10,692 nt of DNA from Pseudonocardiales bacterium (GTDB taxonomy: Bacteria > Actinomycetota > Actinomycetes > Mycobacteriales > Jatrophihabitantaceae): positions 1 to 10,692 of the forward strand of contig JAVEEO010000534.1 of the NCBI GenBank assembly GCA_030840415.1. The letters run 5' to 3'. The stretch's first letter is position 1, and each line of letters begins with the position of its first letter. Both the position numbers and the translations under genes were made by a program. Below, in pieces: positions 5,751 through 10,692 of this stretch. Below the pieces are notes generated by a model. The model did no database searches. It worked only from the letters and a program-made list of their open reading frames with translations, and had not been told where the DNA came from.

Positions 5751-7769
5751 TCAGGCCAGCCCGCGGGCCTCCCGGACGGCGTCCAGCACCCCGTCGAGCA
5801 CCGCGTTCAGCTCGAAGTCCCGGGAGGTGAAGACCCGGGCCACCCCGAGCTCGACCAGCCGGGCGGCGTCCGGCTCGGGGATGATGCCGCCGACCACCAG
5901 CGGGACGTCGTCCAGGCCGGCGGCCCGCATGCCGTCCAGCACCTCCGGCACCACCGAAAGGTGCGAGCCGGACAGCACCGACAGCCCCACCACCGCGACG
6001 TCCTCCTCCACCGCCGAGGCGACGATCTGGGCGGGGGTCAGCCGGATGCCGGAGTACACCACCTCGAAGCCGGCGTCCCGGGCCCGGACGGCGATCTGCT
6101 CGGCGCCGTTGGAGTGCCCGTCCAGCCCCGGCTTGCCGACCAGGAACCGCAGCCGGCCGCCGAGCTCGGCCCCGGTCTCGGCAACCCGGCGGCGCAGCGC
6201 GGCCAGCGTGTTGCCGGCCTGCCCGACCAGCCCGGAACCGCTGGACACCCCGGTCGGCGCGCGGTACTCGCCGAACACCTCGCGCAGCGCACCGGCCCAC
6301 TCGCCGGTGGTGACGCCGGCCCGGGCGCAGCGCAGGGTTGCCGGCATCAGGTTCGCCGAGGTGGCCGCCGTCGCCGTCAGTTCGGCCAGGGCGGCCGCGA
6401 CCTCGGCGGCGTCCCGGGCGGCCCGCCAGGCCCGCACGGCCGCCACCGCGGCCGCCTCGACGCCGGGGTCGACGCTGAGGATCGAGCCCTCGATGTCGGC
6501 GGTGAGCGGGTTCGGCTCGGTCTCGGTGAACCGGTTGACCCCGACCACCACGTCCTCACCGGTCTCCAGCCGGCGCCGCCGCTCGGCCAACGACGAGACC
6601 AGGGCGGCCTTGAGGTAGCCGGACTCGACCGCGGCGACCGCGCCACCGGCCTGGAGCACCTTCTCGATCTCGGCGCGGGCACCGGCGGCGATCTCGGCGA
6701 CCTTGGCCTCGATCACCGGAGCACCTTCGAAGATGTCCTCGTACTCCAGCAGGTCGGTCTCGTAGGCCAGCACCTGCTGCATCCGCAGCGACCACTGCTG
6801 GTCCCACGGCCGGGGCAGCCCGAGCGCCTCGTTCCAGGCCGGCAGTTGGACCGCCCGAGCCCGGGCGTCTTTCGACAGCGTCACGCCGAGCATCTCCAGC
6901 AGGATCCGGACGACGTTGTTCTCCGGCTGGGCCTCGGTCAGGCCGAGGGAGTTGACCTGGACCCCATAGCGCAACCGGCGCTGCCGCGGGTCGCTCACCC
7001 CATAGCGCTCGGCGGTGATCTCGTCCCACAGCCGGGTGAAGGCCCGCATCTTGCACAGTTCCTCGACAAAGCGCACCCCGGCGTTGACGAAGAACGAGAT
7101 CCGCTGCACCACCTCACCGAACCGCTCCGGCGGGATCTGGCCCGAGTCGCGCACCGAGTCCAGCACCGCGATCGCGGTGCACAGCGCGAAGGCGACCTCC
7201 TGCACCGGGGTGGCCCCGGCCTCCTGCAGGTGGTAGCTGCAGATGTTGATCGGGTTCCACCGCGGAACCTCGGCGACGGTGTAGGCGATCAGGTCGGTGG
7301 TCAGGCGCAGCGACGGTCCCGGCGGGAAGATGAAGGTGCCGCGCGAGAGGTACTCCTTGACGATGTCGTTCTGGATGGTGCCGGCCAGCTGCGCGTACGC
7401 CTCGGACGGCACCAGCGATGCCGAAGCCTGTTCCTCGGCGGCCTGCTCCTCGGCTACCACGAGATACAGCGCCAGCAGCCACATCGCCGGGGCGTTGATG
7501 GTCATCGAGGTGTTCATCCTCGCCAGCGGGATGCCCTCGAACAGGGTGCGCAGGTCACCGACATGGGCGATCGGCACCCCGACCTTGCCGACCTCGCCAC
7601 GGGCGAGCTCGGCGTCCGGGTCGTAGCCGGTCTGGGTCGGCAGGTCGAAGGCGACCGACAGGCCGGTCTGGCCCTTGGCCAGGTTGCGCCGGTACAGCGC
7701 GTTGGACTCGGCCGGGCTGGAGTGCCCGGCGTAAGTGCGCATCACCCACGGCGCGCTCCGCTCGGCCAT
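5751..7769 (-). CDS. meaA: MeaA-type ethylmalonyl-CoA mutase (adenosylcobalamin-dependent)
   Basis: The 672-residue mutase should convert (2R)-ethylmalonyl-CoA to (2S)-methylsuccinyl-CoA by a radical carbon-skeleton rearrangement, a step of the ethylmalonyl-CoA pathway of acetyl-CoA assimilation. Residues 7-500 form the acyl-CoA mutase barrel with RTYAGHS (11-17), GLSVAFDLPTQTGYDPD (36-52), TIQND (131-135, Gln133), Arg143, and SYHLQEAGATP (178-188, His180). Gln133, Arg143 and His180 keep the spacing of methylmalonyl-CoA mutase Gln197, Arg207 and His244. Residues about 538-672 are the B12 domain: DGHSNG (550-555, the DxHxxG lower-ligand motif), GLSVLSGSH (595-603) and GGIIPEPD (627-634). The single-chain layout, length and DLPTQTGYDPD wording favour MeaA over methylmalonyl- or isobutyryl-CoA mutase. 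AGGAG is placed 6 bases before the ATG. It lies 110 bases after a hydroxybutyryl-CoA dehydrogenase gene. Its cofactor could come from the adenosyltransferase at 10010-10588. No crotonyl-CoA carboxylase/reductase gene is in the window, so pathway use is inferred. Confidence 0.9.
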   Translation of the reverse strand: MAERSAPWVMRTYAGHSSPAESNALYRRNLAKGQTGLSVAFDLPTQTGYDPDAELARGEVGKVGVPIAHVGDLRTLFEGIPLARMNTSMTINAPAMWLLALYLVVAEEQAAEEQASASLVPSEAYAQLAGTIQNDIVKEYLSRGTFIFPPGPSLRLTTDLIAYTVAEVPRWNPINICSYHLQEAGATPVQEVAFALCTAIAVLDSVRDSGQIPPERFGEVVQRISFFVNAGVRFVEELCKMRAFTRLWDEITAERYGVSDPRQRRLRYGVQVNSLGLTEAQPENNVVRILLEMLGVTLSKDARARAVQLPAWNEALGLPRPWDQQWSLRMQQVLAYETDLLEYEDIFEGAPVIEAKVAEIAAGARAEIEKVLQAGGAVAAVESGYLKAALVSSLAERRRRLETGEDVVVGVNRFTETEPNPLTADIEGSILSVDPGVEAAAVAAVRAWRAARDAAEVAAALAELTATAATSANLMPATLRCARAGVTTGEWAGALREVFGEYRAPTGVSSGSGLVGQAGNTLAALRRRVAETGAELGGRLRFLVGKPGLDGHSNGAEQIAVRARDAGFEVVYSGIRLTPAQIVASAVEEDVAVVGLSVLSGSHLSVVPEVLDGMRAAGLDDVPLVVGGIIPEPDAARLVELGVARVFTSRDFELNAVLDGVLDAVREARGLA

Positions 7770-7775
7770 GCTGCG

Positions 7776-7781
7776 CTCCTG
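7776..7781 (-). promoter_or_regulatory. Shine-Dalgarno site of the mutase gene
   Basis: CAGGAG on the minus strand lies 6 bases before the ATG at 7769 and supports that start. Confidence 0.75.
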
Positions 7782-7823
7782 AGGTGGACGTCGGGGACGG
7801 GCAAGCCGAGTCTGGCACGCGGG

Positions 7824-7837
7824 CTACCGGCGGGTAG
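7824..7837 (-). terminator. Small hairpin between the dehydrogenase and mutase genes
   Basis: CTACC (7824-7828) pairs with GGTAG (7833-7837) across a GGCG loop. It is a 5-bp stem with no T-run, in the 110-base gap downstream of the dehydrogenase stop. It could contribute to termination or mRNA processing; the stem is short and may be chance. Confidence 0.25.
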
Positions 7838-7858
7838 GCCGATGTGGCTCAGTTCGCA

Positions 7859-7872
7859 CCCGGCAAGCCGGG
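7859..7872 (-). terminator. GC-rich palindrome just past the dehydrogenase stop
   Basis: The 14-base stretch is CCCGGC, AA, GCCGGG, a perfect palindrome around a 2-base centre that folds as a 5-bp stem with a 4-base loop. It begins 7 bases beyond the stop codon at 7880, the position of an intrinsic terminator or attenuator. There is no T-run, as is common in GC-rich actinobacteria. Confidence 0.35.
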
Positions 7873-7879
7873 CCCGCGC

Positions 7880-8728
7880 TCAGTAGCTGTAGAAGCCCCG
7901 CCCGGTCTTGCGGCCGAGGTCACCGGCCACCACCATCCGCGACAGCAGCTCCGGCGGCGCGAACTTGCCGTCCTTGGTGTCGTTGTAAATGTTGGTGGTG
8001 GCGTTGCGCATGATGTCGACGCCGGTCAGGTCCAGGGTGGCCAGCGGACCCATCGCGTGGCCGAAGCCGAGCTTGCAGGCGATATCGATGTCCTCGGCGG
8101 TGGCGACCCCGGTCTCCACCAGCCGGACCGCCTCGTTGCTCAGCGCGGCGATCAGCCGGGTGGTGACGAAGCCGGCGACATCGCGGTTGACCACGATGCA
8201 GGTCTTGCCGATCTCCTCGGCGAACGCCCGGGCCCGCGCCAGCGTCTCGTCCGAGGTCTTGTAGCCACGTACCAGCTCGCACAGCGCCATCATGGGCACC
8301 GGTGAGAAGAAGTGGGTGCCCACCACCGACTCCGGACGCCGGGTGGCGGCAGCCAGCTGGCTGATCGGGATCGCCGAGGTGTTGGAGGCCAGCACCGCGC
8401 CGTCCTTGCACAGCCCGTCCAGCTTGGTGAACAGGCCGTGCTTGACGTCCAGGCTCTCGAACACCGCCTCGATGACGATGTCGGCGTCGGCCACCGAACC
8501 CAGATCGGTGCTCCGGGTGATCCGCTGCACGGCTGCCTGGGCGTCCGCCTCGGCGAGCTTGCCCTTGCCGACGAACCTGGCCAGCGACTGGTCGATGCCG
8601 TCCAGGCCGCGCTGCAGGGCCACCTCGGTGACGTCGGTCAGGACGACCGGCAGCCCGGCCACCGCTGCCACCTGAGCGATCCCGGAACCCATCAGGCCGG
8701 CTCCGATAACCGCTACCTGCTGTGTCAT
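7880..8728 (-). CDS. 3-hydroxybutyryl-CoA dehydrogenase, HFFSP variant
   Basis: This is a stand-alone 282-residue enzyme of the 3-hydroxyacyl-CoA dehydrogenase family, which uses NAD(P) to interconvert 3-hydroxybutyryl-CoA and acetoacetyl-CoA. The N-terminal Rossmann domain shows GAGLMG (9-14) and Asp32, favouring NAD. Active-site Ser118, His139 and Glu151 are present. The usual HFFNP reads HFFSP (139-143), and the residue where the family has a conserved Asn three after the Phe of the GF block is Thr190 (FVTTR, 187-191). The C-terminal dimer domain ends LGRKTGRGFYSY. The ATG at 8728 is chosen because GAGGAG lies 9 bases before it; an in-frame ATG at 8737 touches that site directly and is unlikely. 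The frame stays open to 9292, but that part runs antisense to other genes. It is the first gene of the leftward group. It is more distant from either module of the tandem enzyme than they are from each other in motif wording. Confidence 0.92.
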   Translation of the reverse strand: MTQQVAVIGAGLMGSGIAQVAAVAGLPVVLTDVTEVALQRGLDGIDQSLARFVGKGKLAEADAQAAVQRITRSTDLGSVADADIVIEAVFESLDVKHGLFTKLDGLCKDGAVLASNTSAIPISQLAAATRRPESVVGTHFFSPVPMMALCELVRGYKTSDETLARARAFAEEIGKTCIVVNRDVAGFVTTRLIAALSNEAVRLVETGVATAEDIDIACKLGFGHAMGPLATLDLTGVDIMRNATTNIYNDTKDGKFAPPELLSRMVVAGDLGRKTGRGFYSY

Positions 8729-8737
8729 GGCGTGCAT

Positions 8738-8743
8738 CTCCTC
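8738..8743 (-). promoter_or_regulatory. Shine-Dalgarno site deciding the dehydrogenase start
   Basis: GAGGAG on the minus strand abuts the in-frame ATG at 8737 and sits 9 bases before the ATG at 8728. This makes 8728 the workable start. Confidence 0.75.
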
Positions 8744-8788
8744 GTGAAGGGCTGGCAGATCTTCTCCGGCGTGACCGGGGCTGCTCGC

Positions 8789-8794
8789 ACGATA
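8789..8794 (-). promoter_or_regulatory. Possible -10 hexamer for the leftward group
   Basis: TATCGT on the minus strand fits TANNNT and lies about 60 bases before the dehydrogenase start, in the divergent intergenic region. No good -35 is found 16-18 bases upstream of it. The intergenic region 8729-8896 shows no other clear operator or terminator. Confidence 0.25.
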
Positions 8795-8896
8795 GCCGCC
8801 ACCTGTCGGGCGACTCGCGGCGACCGGCGCCCAGCTGACATGCTGATGGCTACCGCAGGCGGCGGCTGGTCCGCCGATGAGGACGGGCAGGCCGGC

Positions 8897-9214
8897 ATGG
8901 GTTTCGATCTCGGCATCCTGGTGTGGGCGGCCGGCATCCTGGCGGTGCTGACGCTGATGATGCGCTGGGTGTTCAAGCCGTCGCGACCGCGCACCGGCCG
9001 TCCCCAGACCGGGCCGCAGGCCGATCTGGGACTGCTGACGCCGGTGCTGTCGGCCAGCCCGCGCGGCCAGGTGCTGGCGGCCAAGAATCTGCTGTCGGAG
9101 AACGGCATCCGATGCTCGGTCTCCCGGCTCGACCGCGACAGCTACGACCTGCTGGTGTTCGGCCCGGACGCTGACCGGGCCCGCCAACTGCTGACCGGCG
9201 CCAACGGCCGCTGA
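8897..9214 (+). CDS. Small membrane-anchored protein with DUF2007-like C-terminal domain
   Basis: The product is a 105-residue protein of unknown function. Residues about 3-23 form a hydrophobic helix (FDLGILVWAAGILAVLTLMM), followed by the basic stretch RWVFKPSRPRTGR, so the C-terminal part should be cytoplasmic by the positive-inside rule. Residues 43-100 look like a small alpha/beta domain with a leading LLTPV strand, the helix GQVLAAKNLLSENGI, a strand ending YDLLVFG and a final helix DADRARQLL. This pattern resembles the short DUF2007-type domains annotated as putative signal-transducing proteins; I hold that loosely. In-frame ATGs at 8840 and 8846 would add 19 or 17 residues without a hydrophobic segment. 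I prefer 8897, where the membrane helix begins at once, though its ribosome-binding site (GAGGA at 8879) is distant. It diverges from the dehydrogenase gene. Confidence 0.7.
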   Translation: MGFDLGILVWAAGILAVLTLMMRWVFKPSRPRTGRPQTGPQADLGLLTPVLSASPRGQVLAAKNLLSENGIRCSVSRLDRDSYDLLVFGPDADRARQLLTGANGR

Positions 9215-9230
9215 CCGGGACGCTGACCGG
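9170..9230. repeat. Four copies of GCTGACCGG, three at 20-bp period
   Basis: The 9-mer GCTGACCGG begins at 9170, 9190, 9210 and 9222. The first three are spaced exactly 20 bp and the last 12 bp. The first two are coding, the third contains the TGA stop of the 105-residue protein, and the fourth is intergenic, about 60 bases before the lactonase-like gene. Confidence 0.6.
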
Positions 9231-9290
9231 CGAGGCTCCCGAGTAGCCGAGCACCACGTCCCGGCCGCCGATTCGTGCCATGGTGTCGGC

Positions 9291-9992
9291 ATGGGTGCGA
9301 TCAGCGTTCACCGGCTCGATTACGGCTACTTCGTCCGGCCGGCCGAAGAGACCGGCACCGGCTTCCCGCGGGTCGAGCCCTGCCTGGGGTACCTGGTCCG
9401 CCATCCCGACGGCCTACTGCTCTTCGACACCGGAATGGCCGGCGATGCCGAGGTCGATCAGTGGTACCGGCCACGCCGGACAGCGGTGGCCGACGCGCTG
9501 GCCGGGCTGGGGATCGCGGTGGCCGACATCGATGTCGTGACCAACTGCCACCTGCACTTCGACCACTGCGGCGGCAACGGGCTGTTCGCGGGCAAGCCGA
9601 TCTACGTGCAGGCCGTCGAGCTCGCGACCGCCCGTTCCCGGCCCGATTACACGATGGCCGAGCTGATCGACATCCCGGGCAGCGACTACCGGGAGCTGTC
9701 CGGCGACGGCGAACTGCTGCCCGGCGTGTTCGCCTGGCCCACCCCCGGCCATACCGCGGGGCACCAGTCGCTGGTGGTGCGCACTACCGGCGGCACCGTC
9801 GTGGTGGCCGGGCAGAGCCACGACAACGCGAGCAGTTTCAGCGCCGACCTGCTCGCGTTGCGCGCCCGCCGCGACGGCCACGGCCCGCCGCTGCCGGAGG
9901 TGGCCGGCTGGGTCGAGCGGATCGAGCGGTTGGAGCCGTCGGAGGTGGTCTTCGCCCACGACCACTCGCGCTGGCAACCGGGCAGCGGCTGA
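9291..9992 (+). CDS. Metallo-beta-lactamase-fold hydrolase (N-acyl homoserine lactonase-like)
   Basis: This 233-residue protein belongs to the metallo-beta-lactamase superfamily and reads most like the quorum-quenching lactonase branch, which opens acyl-homoserine lactone or related lactone rings. The metal motif is HLHFDH (87-92: His87, His89, Asp91, His92), preceded by LLLFDTGM (42-49) and followed by PGHTAGHQS (152-160, His154). The late histidine is probably His223 or His225 in FAHDHSRW. The bridging Asp normally found as GD after the VVVAG strand is Gln175 here (VVVAGQ, 170-175), so the second metal site may be altered. Residues 113-147 form the lid region. There is no signal peptide, so it should be cytoplasmic. 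The ATG at 9291 has no Shine-Dalgarno sequence; CATGGT at 9279-9284 is a partial leaderless -10 match. It shares direction with the adenosyltransferase gene 17 bases downstream, which has its own promoter-like box. The real substrate is unknown. Confidence 0.85.
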   Translation: MGAISVHRLDYGYFVRPAEETGTGFPRVEPCLGYLVRHPDGLLLFDTGMAGDAEVDQWYRPRRTAVADALAGLGIAVADIDVVTNCHLHFDHCGGNGLFAGKPIYVQAVELATARSRPDYTMAELIDIPGSDYRELSGDGELLPGVFAWPTPGHTAGHQSLVVRTTGGTVVVAGQSHDNASSFSADLLALRARRDGHGPPLPEVAGWVERIERLEPSEVVFAHDHSRWQPGSG

Positions 9993-9997
9993 GGCCC

Positions 9998-10009
9998 TAG
10001 ATTGGGGCC
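9998..10009 (+). promoter_or_regulatory. Leaderless-type -10 box for the adenosyltransferase
   Basis: TAGATT (9998-10003) followed by six bases and the ATG at 10010 puts the hexamer at -12 to -7 with the start codon as +1. It lies entirely in the 17-base gap after the hydrolase stop. No Shine-Dalgarno sequence is present and the -35 region is weak. There is no room for an adenosylcobalamin riboswitch. Confidence 0.65.
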
Positions 10010-10588
10010 ATGGCCGTACACCTGACCCGCATCTACACCAAGACCGGCGATACCGGCACGACCGCGCTCGGCGACCTCAGCCGGGTGCCCAAGACCGACC
10101 TGCGGGTCGCTGCCTACGCCGACTCGGACGAGACCAACGCCGCGCTCGGGGCCGCGCTGGCCCTTGCCGAGCTGCCCGAGCCGATCGCGGCGGTGCTGCG
10201 GCACATGCAGAACGACCTGTTCGATGTCGGGGCCGACCTGTGCACCCCGATCGTCGCGGACCCGAAGTATCCCCCGCTGCGGATCACCGCCGACTACCTG
10301 AGCCGGCTGGAAGCCTGGTGCGATCAGTTCAACGCGGAGCTGCCGGTGCTGGCGAGCTTCATCCTGCCCGGCGGAACCCCCGGCGCGGCCCTGCTGCACG
10401 TGGCACGCACGGTGGCCCGGCGCGCCGAGCGCAGCACCTGGGCGCTGATCGAGGCCGATCCGGAGCGCACCAACCCGCTCGCCGCGACCTATCTCAACCG
10501 GCTGTCGGACCTGCTGTTCATCCTGGCCCGGTGCGCCAACTCCGGCACCGACGTGCTCTGGCAGCCGGGCGGCCCCAGCACGGTCTGA
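10010..10588 (+). CDS. pduO: PduO-type cob(I)alamin adenosyltransferase
   Basis: This 192-residue enzyme transfers the adenosyl group of ATP to cob(I)alamin, making adenosylcobalamin. The PduO-family blocks are complete: the N-terminal ATP loop YTKTGDTGTTALG (9-21), RVAAYADSDETNAALG (32-47; the family usually reads VDELN, and the Asp40-Glu41 pair and Asn43 are kept), MQNDLFDVGADL (66-77), SFILPGG (116-122, with Phe117 a candidate for the phenylalanine that displaces the lower ligand), VARTVARRAER (131-141, ATP-contacting arginines) and YLNRLSDLLFILAR (161-174). It is expected to be a cytoplasmic trimer. The link to the MeaA-type mutase 2.2 kb away is functional: the mutase needs this product. 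The start is fixed by the ATP loop and the TAGATT box 6 bases upstream. It ends 42 bases before a perfect inverted repeat. CobA-type and EutT-type adenosyltransferases do not have these motifs. Confidence 0.95.
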   Translation: MAVHLTRIYTKTGDTGTTALGDLSRVPKTDLRVAAYADSDETNAALGAALALAELPEPIAAVLRHMQNDLFDVGADLCTPIVADPKYPPLRITADYLSRLEAWCDQFNAELPVLASFILPGGTPGAALLHVARTVARRAERSTWALIEADPERTNPLAATYLNRLSDLLFILARCANSGTDVLWQPGGPSTV

Positions 10589-10630
10589 TCGGAGTGGAAT
10601 TCGCGCTCGGACGACGTGCCCGCCCGGCGC

Positions 10631-10692
10631 CATTGTGCGGCCCGAAACGTCGCTCAGGCCGGTCGATCAGCGACGTTTCGGGCCGCACAATG
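10631..10692. repeat. Perfect 24-bp inverted repeat at the window end
   Basis: The arms at 10631-10654 and 10669-10692 are perfect reverse complements, separated by a 14-base spacer. The right arm ends with the last base of the window, so the repeat may be longer. It begins 42 bases after the adenosyltransferase stop and would form a very stable hairpin in its transcript. It is a candidate terminator working in both directions, or a dispersed palindromic element. There is no T-run in view. Confidence 0.95.

Noticed and set aside
5643..7886. Very long open frame on the plus strand (747 codons) opposite the mutase
   Set aside because: Low-complexity composition, no domain, and full overlap with the well-supported mutase gene. 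The same holds for the plus-strand frames at 3604-4992 and 4999-6618.
8312..8839. Upstream extension of the 105-residue membrane protein
   Set aside because: This part is antisense to the dehydrogenase and has no membrane or domain character.
8729..9292. N-terminal extension of the stand-alone dehydrogenase
   Set aside because: It would run antisense through the 105-residue gene, and the Rossmann fold starts right at the ATG at 8728 with a Shine-Dalgarno site.
9993..10009. Cobalamin riboswitch before the adenosyltransferase
   Set aside because: Only 17 bases separate the two genes, far too short for the element.

Overview
The window is GC-rich (roughly 70% by eye) chromosomal DNA from an actinobacterium. 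The main support is a full-length NucS mismatch endonuclease, a family of Actinobacteria and Archaea. A MeaA-type B12 mutase, a short CxxC/HxxC protein of actinobacterial type, GTG starts and several leaderless-type promoters agree with this. I cannot name the genus. There are ten genes and no rRNA, tRNA, CRISPR array or transposase. Coding density is high; the longest stretch without a gene is under 170 bases.

Layout. Seven genes run leftward. From upstream to downstream they are: a single-module 3-hydroxybutyryl-CoA dehydrogenase (8728-7880); MeaA-type ethylmalonyl-CoA mutase (7769-5751); NucS (5715-5041); an aldehyde dehydrogenase (4968-3454); a 591-residue protein made of two fused 3-hydroxyacyl-CoA dehydrogenase modules (3311-1536); HMG-CoA lyase (1456-521); and a small CxxC/HxxC protein (485-135). 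Three genes run rightward: a 105-residue membrane-anchored protein (8897-9214), a metallo-beta-lactamase-fold lactonase-like hydrolase (9291-9992) and a PduO-type cobalamin adenosyltransferase (10010-10588). The two groups diverge around 8729-8896.

How the genes fit together. Most belong to CoA-ester carbon metabolism. HMG-CoA lyase releases acetoacetate and acetyl-CoA. The dehydrogenase modules interconvert acetoacetyl-CoA and 3-hydroxybutyryl-CoA. The mutase carries out the B12 step of the ethylmalonyl-CoA route, and the adenosyltransferase makes the adenosylcobalamin that the mutase needs. Crotonyl-CoA carboxylase/reductase and mesaconyl-CoA enzymes are not in the window, so the full pathway is inferred. 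NucS sits inside the metabolic group but appears to have its own promoter.

Most notable points. (1) Four genes without a Shine-Dalgarno sequence (nucS, the aldehyde dehydrogenase, the CxxC/HxxC gene and the adenosyltransferase) have a TANNNT hexamer 6-7 bases before the start codon, the geometry of leaderless transcription. The four acyl-CoA genes between and around them have strong Shine-Dalgarno sequences. (2) The three dehydrogenase modules differ in cofactor-site and active-site residues. The second module of the fusion looks NADP-type, and the stand-alone enzyme lacks the usual Asn. (3) The nucS 3' end is duplicated as a 24-bp in-frame tandem repeat that would repeat the C-terminal Leu-Phe. 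(4) The window ends in a perfect 24-bp inverted repeat. I found no clear new multi-gene system.
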